Shown here piece by piece: positions 9,081 through 19,070 of a DNA stretch of 22,500 bases. How positions within the stretch are numbered: position 1 is the stretch's first letter; every line of letters begins with the position of its first letter. This DNA is from Actinidia chinensis. Taxonomy: Eukaryota > Streptophyta > Magnoliopsida > Ericales > Actinidiaceae. A program made the position numbers and the translations under genes. The stretch spans positions 14,444,223 through 14,466,722 of the forward strand of contig CM018895.1 of NCBI GenBank assembly GCA_009663005.1. The letters are read 5' to 3'. The notes under the pieces are model-generated. The model saw only the letters and a program-made list of their open reading frames with translations. It did no database searches and was not told the DNA's origin.

Positions 9081-10050
9081 AGATGAGTTACCAGGTTCCT
9101 TAGTGGTCGAGAATTGAGTTTTATATAGAATTCTGTGCATCCGGAACTATACCTTATTTCAAAAGCCCCCTATCGCACTGTCGCCTTTAGAGTTGAAGAA
9201 TTGGAGATTCACCTCCAAGATCTGTTGGAGAAAGGATTTATTCGTCCGATAAGGCGTTGTTCACTTTGGGGCGTCCAGTGTTGTTTGTACGAAAGAAAGA
9301 CGGAACATAAGATTATGCATTGATTACCGGGAGTTGAATAAGGTTACCATTAAGATAAGTATCCTTTGGCCAAGGGTAGATGATTTATATTTGATCACTT
9401 CAAGGTGCCCAAGTGTTTCTCAAGATTGATTTGAGATCAGGTTATCACCACTAAAGGTTAGAGCGAGCGACTATGAGAAGACATCTTTTCCAACCAGATA
9501 CGGCCATATGATTTTCTCGTATGCCGTTTCGAGTCCCCAATGCCACCAGCCGCATTCATGACTTTGATGAATCAGTATTCAAAACTCTTTCTGAGGAAAT
9601 TCCGTTATTGTTTTCACTTGAAGATATCTTAGTTATTCTAAAAGTTTTGCAGACATCAGCAACACTTAAGGGTGGTTTTGCAAACCTTGCGGAATAGAAG
9701 ATTGTACGCCAAACTGAACGAACGTGGCGAGTTTTGGCTTATCCAAGTTGTTGACGTTTTTAGGACACATCATCAGTGTCGATGGAAGTGGTTCCCGTGA
9801 TCCTCACAAGTCGAAGCCATTGTGAATTGGCCGCAGGCCAACGCATGTGAAAAGTTAGGAGTGTTTTGAATGGGTTTAGCTAGTATTAGCGGAGATTTTT
9901 TCTGAAGATTTCTCTAGAATTGCACGCCTTTGACACAGCTACGCGGAAGAACATTCCATTCGAATGGAATGAGAAGCGAGAGAAGAGCTTTCCAGATAGT
10001 TTAAGAAATGGTTAGTATCCCGCACCATTTTTAGCTTGCCTTTCAGAACC
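9080..10050 (+). pseudogene. pol (RT): Tekay-type reverse transcriptase, catalytic motif lost
   Basis: Clear RT start: ISKAPYRTVAFRVEELEIHL, then LEKGFIRP, in one frame from about 9159 to 9255, then FVRKKDG-like residues in another frame. I-D-Y-R-E-L-N-K-V-T-I-K is uninterrupted at 9319-9354. KIDLRSGYH-like residues lie near 9425-9450. FSRMPFRVPNAPAAFM-like residues lie near 9513-9561. The catalytic box near 9604-9640 should be F-I-D-D-I-L but reads V-F-T, a frame break, then E-D-I-L, so the Asp pair is not intact. FLGHIISVDG near 9758-9786 begins the thumb and connection. Frames change repeatedly. Confidence 0.88.
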
Positions 10051-10432
10051 GATGGTTTCACGATATACAATCGATGCTTCACACTCGAGGGTTTAGATCG
10101 TTTTCAAGCAACATGAAAGTGATTGCCTATAGCCTCAATACAATTGAGACCGCACGAGAAGAATTAAATCCGACTCATGATTTAGAGTTAGCCGAACGGT
10201 ATTCGCGTTTGTGAAAGATTTTTGCGTAACTCCCCCCTACTTGTATGGAGTCACATGTGAAGTTTCACTGATCATAAGAACTGAAGTACTTGTTTACCAA
10301 GAAGAACTTAAACATGAGACAGAGAAGAGGGCTGGAGTTGATAAAGATTTACGATGTTCTTATTCAGTATCACCCAGGAAAAAGCAACATTGTAGCCGAT
10401 GTAAGTCTGAAAGTCGACAGTCAATCTAGCAA
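10050..10432 (+). pseudogene. pol (RH): Tekay-type RNase H, broken
   Basis: RNase H removes the RNA strand after reverse transcription. IDASHSR near 10071-10091 holds the first catalytic Asp; LYGVTCEVS near 10240-10266 and [14 protein letters not shown] residues near 10300-10340 follow. The end, Y-H-P-G-K (one base out of frame), N-I-V-A-D near 10367-10401, corresponds to the conserved last motif of the domain. The expected T-D-H motif after CEV is disrupted to LIIRTE-like sequence. Confidence 0.78.
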
Positions 10433-11228
10433 TGTCTAGTCAGGTTCCAAGTACTCATTACGCGATGAGTTAGATGAGAGCAGAGATCGAAGTAGTTGCA
10501 ACGGGACATAATTTAAATGCTTACTACCATACATGATCGCTCAACCGACCTGATAGAAATATAAAACGACGGCACCAGAAGATTCCATATGTGGAACGTT
10601 TATAGGAGAGTTAGGTAATCCAAACAGGATTGTACTTTACAAGACAAGTGCCACTTAGGTATCAAGGCAATTATGTTTCCAAACATAACCCGAAGTCAAA
10701 AGACAAGTTTTAGAGGAAGCCACAATACCAAGTTTCAGCGATTGCATCCTAAGAGGAACAAAGATGTATATGAGACTTAGAGGAAAACATTTTGTGGCCT
10801 GGGAATGAAAAGGAAATAGACAGAGTTTGTGTTGCAGTTTGTAATGCAACGAGTTCAAGGCAGACATCAAAGGCAGCAGGATTATTGCAAATCTGCTACC
10901 AATACTGGAAGGAAATGGAGCACATCACGATGAAATGGTTGTTAGTCGGAATAACGAAAACTCACCCAGAGGTTGTAATGACCCTATTGGGTTATTGTCG
11001 ATCGCTCACTAAGTCGCACATTTCTTACCAGTGAAGACTACATACTCTTGTCGAAGTACGCAAAACCTTTACATAGCAGAGATTATTCGACTTCACTAAA
11101 CACCGGTTTCTATCATTTCAGATCGAGATCCGAGGTTTAGCACCGCCTTCCATCCACAGACGGACGGACAGTCAGAGAGAACTATCCAGACTCTAGAAGA
11201 CATGTTACGGCTATATGTACTCGATTTC
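10432..11228 (+). pseudogene. pol (INT): Tekay-type integrase, internally deleted and truncated by the Athila insertion
   Basis: After a degraded linker, KMYMRLRGK near 10762-10789 marks the zinc-binding region, of which the CxxC pair is not readable. WEHIT-like sequence near 10917-10930 should end in the first catalytic Asp but reads K-W. RLTKSAHFLPVKTTY-like sequence spans 11000-11046 and YIAEII near 11075-11090. From 11115 one open frame carries S-D-R-D-P-R-F, then [17 protein letters not shown]. The second Asp is 11121-11123 and the Glu 11175-11177, leaving 17 residues between them rather than 35, an in-frame loss of about 54 bases. The frame runs to TTC at 11226-11228, and the Athila LTR begins with the next base. 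Confidence 0.86.
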
Positions 11229-11382
11229 TGATTGGACTGCATAATTTTAGTCCAAGCACTGTTAAACTGACCTAAATTAGTCCTAGATTAGTTTAATTAT
11301 GTTTTTTTTATCATATATTGCATTTATAGGCGTTTTGAGTTCATTGTAGGTTTTTATATGATAAAGGCGAGAAGAGTTGAGC

Positions 11383-11390
11383 TATAAAAG
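11383..11390 (+). promoter_or_regulatory. TATA box of the Athila LTR
   Basis: TATAAAAG about 150 bases into the LTR. Transcription would start about 30 bases downstream, near 11415, placing the palindrome array in the transcript. Confidence 0.55.
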
Positions 11391-11420
11391 TAGAACGGAG
11401 TCAAAAGAGATTTACACTGA

Positions 11421-11786
11421 GCGTTCGAAACTCCCAGCAAAGGGGAAATCCGTTCAAACCCTATGAAGAAATCGGGATTTGTGAAGAGTTCGAACGCCTA
11501 ACCAAGAAGAAATCTGGCGTTCGAACGCAAAAGAGGAGGAAAATTGATGAATACCGTTCGAACGCTCCTGCTTACAGTCGCAAAGTGCGAGTGGTGAATT
11601 AGAGGAGTTCGAACGCTCCTGCCTCATAGTTCCCCGAAAAAGCGAGACTGAAAAGTTTGGTTTTTGCCTAAGCGTTCAGGCGCTCCATTGGAAGAAGGAT
11701 TCGGTGCGTCCGAACGCAAGAGAAACGTTAGAAGATTGTACTAAGCGTTCGAACTCTCAATGGAAGAAGAAGTTGGCGTTCGAAGG
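11421..11786 (+). repeat. Array of GCGTTCGAACGC-type palindromes in the Athila LTR
   Basis: A perfect 12-base palindrome GCGTTCGAACGC is at 11517-11528. Near or partial copies occur at about 11421, 11449, 11488, 11555, 11607, 11672, 11706, 11744 and 11775. Two copies (11555 and 11607) share the longer string GTTCGAACGCTCCTGC. The copies are irregularly spaced and the sequence between them is not repeated, so this is dispersed motif reuse and not a simple tandem array. Confidence 0.8.
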
Positions 11787-11968
11787 CAAGGAAAATCCTG
11801 GGAAGATTCCTAATCTGTTTAGAACTCGAATTGGAAAAAAAGTACTTTAATAATTCTTATATCTTTTGAAGGGGGGTGATTTTTAGGGTTTTTTTCAGCC
11901 TCTAAGTTTAGTTTTCAACGTTCTTCATATTTCTTGTAAGTTTTACATTAAAGTTTGTTGTTTTAATT

Positions 11969-11974
11969 AATAAA
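11969..11974 (+). terminator. Candidate poly(A) signal in the Athila LTR
   Basis: AATAAA preceded by a T-rich stretch with TTTGTTGTTTTAATT. In the 3' LTR copy this would set the end of the R region. It is called on motif and position only. Confidence 0.4.
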
Positions 11975-12834
11975 AGCGGTTTTAGTCTTCAATCATTGTT
12001 TCTCAGTTTTCTCGTATCGATTTAAGATCTTGATTGTCTATCTTTAGATTAGTTATTTAAATTGAAAATGCATTCAATAATTAGATATTCGTTACCCTAG
12101 CCATGAGGGCTTAGTTTTCTTTATTTGGAATCGATTTGGAAAGTCAATCGGGAATAAAGGATGAACAATGGAGTAATTTATTTTCACCGTTTTAGATCTT
12201 TCTAAAATTTTTAATTCTTCGTCTTTACTATCTAAAACTTTCGAAAAATTGGGAGTCCTATTATGTTCGTAAACATTCGATGGTGTTTTATTCGGATCGA
12301 TGATGCACGAACATTGATTATAACAACCAAATTTAATTACTTTCGAAACTGAGCGTCCTATTATGTCTGAATAACATCTTTGTGATGCGAATCGAGATGC
12401 ACTCCTTGATCAATAAAAACAGATTTATTTAGAGGTAAAGTAAGTGAGAATGTTAGGTTTTAAAAGTTAAATTTTCCGAATCTAGACTCCAGAATAGTGA
12501 AGGATTTGAGTTAATAATATGCTGTAATTGGGATTCGAGAAACTCGTTGACTGGATCAATCGTTCTGGTCTTTTCATTACATTTAAATCCGTTTTATTTT
12601 AGTTTATTTAAATTTAGTTCAAACTCAGCAAAAAATCCCAAAATCAATTTCTTTTATTTTTAATTTGAAGCATAAGTATAGACTTTAGTTGCTAGGATGC
12701 ATTGTAGTGTTTTGGTCACTTGTTGTTCACCTTGGACAAGTTTCCTTGTGGGACGATACTCGTACTTCGAGTTTTTACTACTTCGCGACCCGTACACTTG
12801 CGGTAAAGAATTTACTTCTGGGAGCGAATCAAGT

Positions 12835-12855
12835 TTTGCGCCGTTGACGTGAGAA
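12835..12855 (+). other. Primer-binding site, tRNA-Asp type, degenerate
   Basis: TTTGCGCCGTTGACGTGAGA lies directly after the LTR end. It resembles the TGGCGCCGTTGCCGGGGA site used by Athila and many Tat elements, with several changes in its second half. Its position after CA supports the call. Confidence 0.65.
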
Positions 12856-13430
12856 GGGTTGGACGGAGACACAAGAGCACAAATGGACCGCAAGAGGCGT
12901 GCTAGAACACGAACCGCAGTCCTTGCTAATTTTAGTGGATTGCTTTACCACCATTTACTACAAGGACATCTACGGCCAGGCCATCTGGGTAACTGTTCCA
13001 CTCTTTTTTGTGTATTTTAGAAATATTTATTTTTATTTTTTTTAGGGGGGTCTAGGCATTAATTTTAGATAGAGGCGGAGTTAGAGAGTGAATAGGCTAG
13101 GTGAGTGTTTATCGGTGGTTTTCTTTTGCATGTGGAGATTGTGTTCGGCTGGGAGTATTGATAAATTGTTGGAAATCGGTGGGATATAACTGTGGAGATT
13201 GTGTGGATCGGTGAGTTAAAATACTGCTTACGGGCATTGCATTTGTATGTCCGCTACTTTAGGGATCATACAAAAACAAAAAAAAACACAAACAAAAAAA
13301 CCAAAAAACCCCGGGTTTAGTCCGGTCGGGACCCACTGCGTAATTTTCCACTAGGATATTTGACTCCATCACCCAAAGGTCTAGTCCGAATAGACATACA
13401 ACGTTTTCCTGATATTGCATTGACCCATCC
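12856..13430 (+). other. Athila untranslated leader
   Basis: About 575 bases with no convincing coding signal. It has a possible small intron or leader donor (GGGTAACTG near 12987) and a strong pyrimidine tract ending TTTTTTTTAG at about 13045. TGTGGAGATTGTGT occurs twice, at 13131 and 13191, exactly 60 bases apart. An A-rich stretch spans 13267-13309. Two overlapping minus-strand open frames at 13259-13603 lie across the gag start and resemble nothing known. Confidence 0.5.
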
Positions 13431-14436
13431 ACATGGATCATCACGAACAAGATATAGGGGACCATGGTTTTTAGGTTGGGGCCACCAAAAAGGGGGACAG
13501 CGGAATTTGATAGGGCGTAGAAGATCGTGATCATACGAGTAATGCGGGGGAAGTCGAGCCCAAACTCGTACCATGAGGGATTATATGAATCCGCCAAGGG
13601 CAAACACCATTCTTGCTATAGTACTTCCGCACATTCATACCACGTTAAATCTCAGATCGGGAAGGGAATGCTACAAGCTTTGCCACATTTTAACGGTGGT
13701 TGAGTCTGAGAGACCCTTACATGCGTTTAAAAGACTTTGAGGATGCATGTTCGATCTTCAAGACAATTCATTGTCCTAGGAGGTTTTAACTTCTAAAACT
13801 TTTCCCATCACTCTAAGGAAAAGCAAAAATCTGGTTTAACTCTTGAGACCTGGTCCATTTACTCATGGAATGCAATGGAAGGAGGGAGGTCTTAAAAATT
13901 TTTTTTCTTGAAAATCGTACTGAGGCAATACGTCGGCCATCTCTCAGTTTGTGCAAAATAGTGGCGAGAGTTCTTCCCAAGATTGGAGAGATTCAAGGAT
14001 TACTAAATGCATGCCTCATCATATTTCCTCCATGGACACAATTAATATTTTTATTCGCTGTCTGCATCATTGAAGATGTTTGTCGAAGTCCATGTTGCGG
14101 GAAGTTTCAGGAAAAGAATCCGAGCAAAAGCATTTGAGTATTTTTGATTACATAGCTAACTTGTCAAGTGATAGGAGTGCACAGAACCTATCAAGTAATA
14201 AATCTTCCCTTTCCACAACAAACATGTAGGTGTTAAATATAAATTGGGATGGGAAGATGAAGTTAATGCGAAACTCATGGCACTTCGAGACAGAGTGGAG
14301 GCTTAGCACATGCTAAGGACGCTACAAGTCTTACAATGAGTCTTCAAGTATGTGTTGTATTGTGCGTGATACAAATGGACCACTGCACTGATGTGTGTCC
14401 AATTGTAGCTGGCGTAAAAGAGGCACGTGGACAAGG

Positions 14437-14477
<41 letters not shown>

Positions 14478-15135
14478 TTCCAATACGTATAATCCTAGTT
14501 AGAGAAATCACCCTAACTTTGGGTGGGACAAGAGGGGCAACAGGGAAACATGCAAAATTTTTCTCAAAATGCCCAAATTTTCAATCCCACAACAACCATA
14601 CAGGCCACCACATTCATACCCTACACAAGGACTGTAGCACCACAATCACAACCATGCCCTATTCTACGCACAAACGCCCACCACTTGTCCCAACATGCAC
14701 AATAATCAACCTCCCACATCGGAGGAATGAGGATAATGAGATGCGCACGAAAGTCACAAATCTTGAGCAATCTTCATGAATTTGAGAAACTATGGGAAAA
14801 GTGGAATTTCTATACTTGAGAGTCTGAATTTCACAACAAATGCAAGGGCGGATTTCTTTCGCCCCGCCCAAACCTCAGCAAAATCCTAAGCCTGCAATTG
14901 CATTGAGGAAACACCTGAGCAAGTCCCGGCATCATGACTCTTAGAAATGGTAAGGGAAAATTGATAAAAACAATTGCCCAAAGAGGGTATTCAAGGTGGG
15001 GAGAAGTCTAAGGAGTTGGGTGGTGAGAGTGCGAGACGAAAATTTAGAGGAGGAAAGAAGAAAGCAAAGGGCAACAAGAACATGAGCCATAATTCTGAGC
15101 CGTCACAAAAAGGTGCCGAATGAAATTACTATTGA
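13430..15135 (+). pseudogene. gag: Athila-type Gag, frameshifted
   Basis: A plausible start is the ATG at about 13433 (MDHHEQDI). Then AEFDRA-like residues occur near 13503 and R-T-M-R-D-Y-M-N-P near 13563-13589, a typical Athila Gag opening. VLPHIPTTLNLRSG lies near 13620-13662, then LPHFNG and SERPY near 13681-13720, and FEDACSIFKTIHC near 13737-13773. FKDLLNAC-like residues lie near 13996-14015 and a WTQLIFLF piece near 14035-14055. A FDYIANLSS-like piece occurs near 14140-14172. Later, NPYSNTYNP near 14471-14497, HPNFGW near 14510-14527, then a Gln-rich tail and a EETPEQV-like piece near 14905-14928 with TLRNGK near 14938-14955, the usual Athila Gag C-terminus. No clear zinc knuckle was read. 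Many frame changes. Confidence 0.78.
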
Positions 15136-15780
15136 GGATTGAAACATGCACCGTTCCCACAAAGATTGGCAAAAGTGAGTAAAGCAACTTAAATTCGGAA
15201 ATTTATGATGTTTTTTCAAACAAGTCGAATCAATATTCCGAGTTTAGATGCTATTAAACAGATTCCCCTTATGCCAAATTTTTAAAGAATTGGTTGTACT
15301 GTCAAAAGGAATTTGCATGTAAAAGAAGACGGCATTGATGAAGAGAGTTAGAGTGCGATTCTCAATGCAAGGGGGGGGGGTAAGATTGTGCCGAAGTATA
15401 AGGACCCCGATTGTCCTTACTATTTCGTGCATAATAGGGGGTTGTAAGATTGATCGAGCATCTCGATTAGGTTCTAGCGTGAATTTGCTGCCGTATTCTG
15501 TATACAAAAGACCTAGGTTTAGGAGAACTAACCACGCAGTTACACTTGAGTTGGCCGATCGTTCTGTTAGGTCCTGAGGGGTATCATTGAGGGAATGTTT
15601 TATCAAGTGATGAATGTGTATACCGGTAGATTTCAGGTCTTGGATACTCAACCTTGTTGATTGTGAGTAGTTCTCTAAAGTCATATTCCTGTTATCTTAG
15701 GAAGACCATTCTAGCACGGCGAATGCTGGTATTCCTTGCAGCAGGCATGGGATTACTAGCTTTCATTTGGTAATATGACG
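15135..15780 (+). pseudogene. pol (PR): Athila-type aspartic protease region, broken
   Basis: FPQRLAK near 15152-15172 and INIPSLDAIKQIPLMP near 15228-15276 lead into the domain. CTVKRNLHVKE near 15297-15330 and a SAIL piece near 15355-15366 are followed by a run of ten G at 15370-15379 that breaks the frame. K-Y-K-D-P follows near 15397-15411. The active site should read D-L-G-x-S-V-N-L-L-P; the Asp and L-G-S-S-V-N-L-L-P-Y-S-V-Y (about 15465-15504) are in different frames, so the catalytic Asp is separated from its glycine. LADRS is near 15553 and HIPVILGRPFLA near 15682-15720, the second conserved protease-region motif. Confidence 0.82.
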
Positions 15781-17240
15781 TTGGAGACTAACATTTTCAC
15801 TGTGGGGAAACATGAAAGGAAGTAGACCAAATTGAGGAACAAATGTTATTGAGACCATCATCAAGAGCATGTGGATCGTGGAGTTCATGGAAGATTCGAT
15901 TGAGAGAGCTCTAGTTGGAGTGAGCCTCATGACCAATTGGAATCTGAAAGTGTAAGTTTAGGGGATGCATCCATTGTTGGTAAAGAGAGTGGAGGTCTGT
16001 CTGGCATTGTGGGTCATTGGACCCCAATTTAAACCTCTTGCAAACCAAGGCAGTTTATTAAACTGTTTATCTGAAGTAAACCACCATCCGGAAAGAAAAA
16101 CATTCTGCCATCTACACTTAAGTATGCGTTCTTGGAGAAGGTGAGTTGAGTCTTACCCTGTTGTAATATCCTCTAGCCTAACGGAAGGTCAGAGGAATTT
16201 TGTTGCAAATTCTTAAGAGGCATAAGAAGTCATTAGGTTGGACAATAGCGGATCTTCACGGTATTCGTCCACTCATGTGCACTCATCGTATTTATGAAGA
16301 GGAATCTAAACCTGTAAGTCAATGAAAAGGCGTTAAACCCCAAACGAAGAGGCGGTTTAGAGGAGAAGAAGTGCTGAAACTCCTTGATGTGGCGGGTATC
16401 ATATTACCAATTTCTATTCAAGTGGGTGAGTCCAAACCCAAGTGGTTCCTAAGAAGTCGGGCGGTACAGTGGTAAAGAAGAGCATTAATGAGCTAGTGCC
16501 CACTAGAGTCCAAACAGGATGGCGAAATGTGCCCATAGATTACCGGAAGTGAAGGTTGCTACTAGGAAAGACCATTCCCACTTCCCTTTTAGAACAAGTT
16601 TAGAGACAGTGTTGCGGGCCAAGCATATTATTGTTTTTGAGATGGGCGTATCTGGGTACCATCAGATTGAGGTTGGCTTAAGGATCAAGATAAGACCACA
16701 TTCACATGTCCCTTGGCACTTATTCTTGATAGGAGAAGCTTTCGGTCTATGCAATGCACCGGCCACTTTTTAAAGGTGCATGATTTCAATTTAGCGACTG
16801 GTTGAAAAGATCTTGAGGTATTCATGGAGAGATTTTTCGGTGTAGGGGATACTTTAAATCATGCTTAGAGCATTTTAGAGGGGTGTTTGAAGAGATGTGA
16901 AAGAAAGTCACATGACTTTAAAATGGGAGAAGTGTCACTTCATGGTAATGTAAGGGTTAGTTATTATGGCAATTGTGTCTAGCAAAGGGATTAGGGGAGG
17001 GAGATAAAAAGCAAAGGTCGAATTGATCAACATCTACATAGTCCAAAGGTGTGAAAGATATTAGATTCATTTTTAGGGCAGGCCGGATTTGATCGTCGCA
17101 TTCATTGAGGCGTTTAGTGCTATCTCGAGACCATTGGGTCACTTTGCTTTTATTAGATGTTAACTTTGAGTGGACACACAATGTCAAGAAGGCCTTTGAT
17201 AAACTTACGGGTCTTCTCACCACCGCACCAATTATTCGAT
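15780..17240 (+). pseudogene. pol (RT): Athila-type linker and reverse transcriptase, catalytic box lost
   Basis: The protease-RT linker has ERALVGVS and HDQLESESV near 15906-15955 and TLKYAFLE near 16115-16137. RT proper starts with GWTIADLHGI and THRI near 16238-16292. KLLDVAGI...PIS lies near 16378-16417. VPTRVQTGWR-like and IDYRK residues are near 16497-16548. RKDHSHFPF is near 16564-16590. F-G-L-C-N-A-P-A-T-F is uninterrupted at 16741-16770, immediately followed by a stop. The catalytic F-M-D-D box near 16821-16840 reads F-M-E-R, so the Asp pair is gone. KWEKCHFMV-like residues near 16920-16945 complete the palm. Frameshifts are frequent. Confidence 0.88.
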
Positions 17241-17620
17241 CACCGGATTGGTCTTTAACTTTTGAGTGAGGTGATGCGAGTGATTATGCAGTGAGAGATG
17301 TTTGGGGCAAAGGATAGAGAAGAAACCCCATGTTCATATACTATGCTAGCAAGACACTTAATGATGCCCAATTGAAACTATCCACCACGAAAAAGATTGC
17401 TTGCTGTGGTTCTTTGCACTCGAAGTTTAGCGTCATACTTGGTCGGATCACTTGTATTATATTATACTGATCATTCCGCACTGAAATACCGTTTGACTAA
17501 AACCCGATTTGCAAAGCCAGCGACTCTTCGGTGGATCTGTTCTGCAAGAATTTAATATTGAGATCAGAGATAAGAAAGGGGTCGAAAATGTTGTAGCTGC
17601 CATCTGTCAAAGGCTCCCTA
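17150..17620 (+). pseudogene. pol (RH): Athila-type RNase H, broken
   Basis: AFDKLTGLLTTAPIIRSPDWSLTFE at about 17192-17266 is the connection into RNase H, followed by C/G-DASDYAV at about 17271-17292 with the first catalytic Asp. YYASKTLNDAQ lies near 17338-17371 and a TTKKI piece (the Glu-containing TTEKE in relatives) near 17384-17398, so that acid reads Lys. A YTDHSALKY-like piece occurs near 17464-17490. The domain ends with LQEFNIEIRDKKGVENVVA at about 17540-17596, one of the longest readable conserved stretches in the window. Confidence 0.85.
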
Positions 17621-19070
17621 CGAATGGGGTGAGAGGCCACGACACTCTTCCGATTAAGAGGATTTTCCTGATGAGCAACTGTTTCAAGTCACAGCTCAGA
17701 CAATCCTTCTTACCATGGTTTGTAGACACTGCCAATTACTGGCCCGGTAGTAGAATTCCTTTACACTGGTCTTAGTATGGATAGGAAAAGTTTTTTAGGC
17801 ATGTGAGGGATTTTCTTGGAAGTCCGTATTTGTTTAAGTATTGTCTGACCAAATCATACGGTCGGTGCATTCCTAATGATGAAGCGTCGAAGAGCCATTT
17901 AGAGTTTTGTCATCAAACAGTAGGGAAGTTTTCTTCACGAAAAAATGCTGGCCAAATTTTGCAAAGTGAGTTTTTATGGCCCACTATGTTCTGTGATGTC
18001 CATGCTTTTTGCACGTCATGCGATAGATGCCAACGGTTTTAGGGAAGTCTTGTCTACGGAACATGGGACCTCTTACCCCTATCATTATACTTGAGGTCTC
18101 GATTGTTGGGGCCATGATTCATGGGTCCTTTCCTAATTCGTTGTGGATATCATATATACAATTCTAGTGGCCATAGATACGTATCCAAGTGGGGTAGAAG
18201 CTTATACCAAGTAGTACAATGACCATGCTGTTGTGTTCAAGTTTTGAAGGAATTACATTTTTGCTAGATTGCATGCCCGAGCATATTAGCGATGGGGATC
18301 ACATTTTGTAATAGACCATAGGACTCTCATGCGCAAATATGGAGTCATTCATAAAGTTGGCACACCTTACCATCCTCTAAACTCAAGGGCAAGTGAGTTT
18401 GGAAAATAGGGACATCAAACAAGTCCTTGAGAAAACTGTTAAACCTCCCACGAAAGGATTGGTCTTTTCGATGGTGGAGCATTATGGGCGTATAGGACTG
18501 CCATACAAAACTTTTAGGGTAGCTCCATATAGGATTGGTATGAAAAAGCGTTTCGTGTCTGTCATCTACCGGTTGAAAGTGAGCACAAAGCAATATTAGG
18601 CCATTCGCCAATTTAAACATGAGTCTTGAGGGAAGGCGGGGACGGGGGGGACATTACGTCGTTTGCAACTGAATGGAGTGAAGGAAGATACGGAAGATGA
18701 TATGACAACTCCAGAATCTCAAAAAAAGCCAAGATGAATCTGTGCATTGATCAATTTACTGTGGCAAACATTCAAAGTGGGTCTCAAAAGGTGCTTTTGT
18801 AAACTCCCGTTTGCATGTATTTCCGGGAAAAAACTCAAAGTGTTGTCTGGACCTTTTGTGGTGCATCATGTCATTTATCTCATGGTGCGATGAAATACGG
18901 AAATCTAGAACGGAAGTTGTGTTTAAAGTCAATGGGCATCGTGTGAAGCCTTATCTTGAGCTGGAGACAAGATTTGAGGTGAGTGTGTGGAATCTACACG
19001 ACCACCGCAGTTCGATTAAATTGCAAGAATGGTCTTGTCGGTTTGTTGTACAGCAGCGAGGTCTTGTTTA
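17620..19070 (+). pseudogene. pol (INT): Athila-type integrase, broken, with C-terminal tail
   Basis: A linker with LPWFVDTANY near 17710-17742 leads to RCIPNDEASKSHLEFCH near 17860-17915 and the zinc domain in one frame to 18042. The C-x2-C pair (C-T-S-C-D-R-C-Q-R-F, about 18010-18039) is intact, but the second His is lost (G-K-F). Catalytic core: W-G-H-D near 18110-18121, I-S-D-G near 18285-18296, and G-Q-V then a frame break where the third acid (Glu) should be near 18395. NRDIKQVLEKTV runs near 18405-18440. SPYR-like and ARKL-like residues follow. The tail reads HVFPGK near 18814-18831, then RKSRTEVVFKVNGHRVKPYLE near 18898-18960, ending at the stop at 19069-19071. Confidence 0.86.

Larger units (their letters stand above)
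5714..11228 (+). mobile_element. Tekay/Del-type chromovirus, interrupted twice
   Basis: Read in order: LTR end, tRNA-iMet-type primer-binding site, basic PPRRGRG Gag start, gag, zinc knuckle, protease, RT, RNase H and integrase, all on the + strand. The Gag start and pol motifs ([42 protein letters not shown]) fit the Tekay/Del chromovirus group. A 1,172-bp insert splits gag and the Athila element cuts integrase at 11228. The missing integrase end, chromodomain and 3' LTR would lie beyond the Athila element, outside the window. The left edge of its 5' LTR is not certain. Confidence 0.85.
11229..12831 (+). repeat. Athila-type 5' LTR (about 1.6 kb)
   Basis: The left edge is precise: Tekay integrase coding runs to 11228 and TG starts at 11229. 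The right edge is CA at 12830-12831, just before the primer-binding site. The length suits Athila LTRs. The right end contains the familiar pre-primer sequence with TGTGGGACGATACTCGTACT near 12749-12768 and CACTTGCGG near 12795-12803. A TATA box, a palindrome array and a poly(A) signal lie inside in a sensible order. Without the 3' LTR the limits cannot be confirmed by comparison. The five bases before it, ATTTC, are the expected target duplication. Confidence 0.78.

Noticed and set aside
13259..13603. Two overlapping minus-strand open frames of 114 and 85 codons.
   Set aside because: The + strand here carries the Athila gag start with R-T-M-R-D-Y-M-N-P, and the minus readings show no family motif, so they are shadows.
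15244..15684. A 146-codon minus-strand frame, among the longest uninterrupted frames in the window.
   Set aside because: It lies opposite the Athila protease, whose conserved motifs are clear on the + strand.
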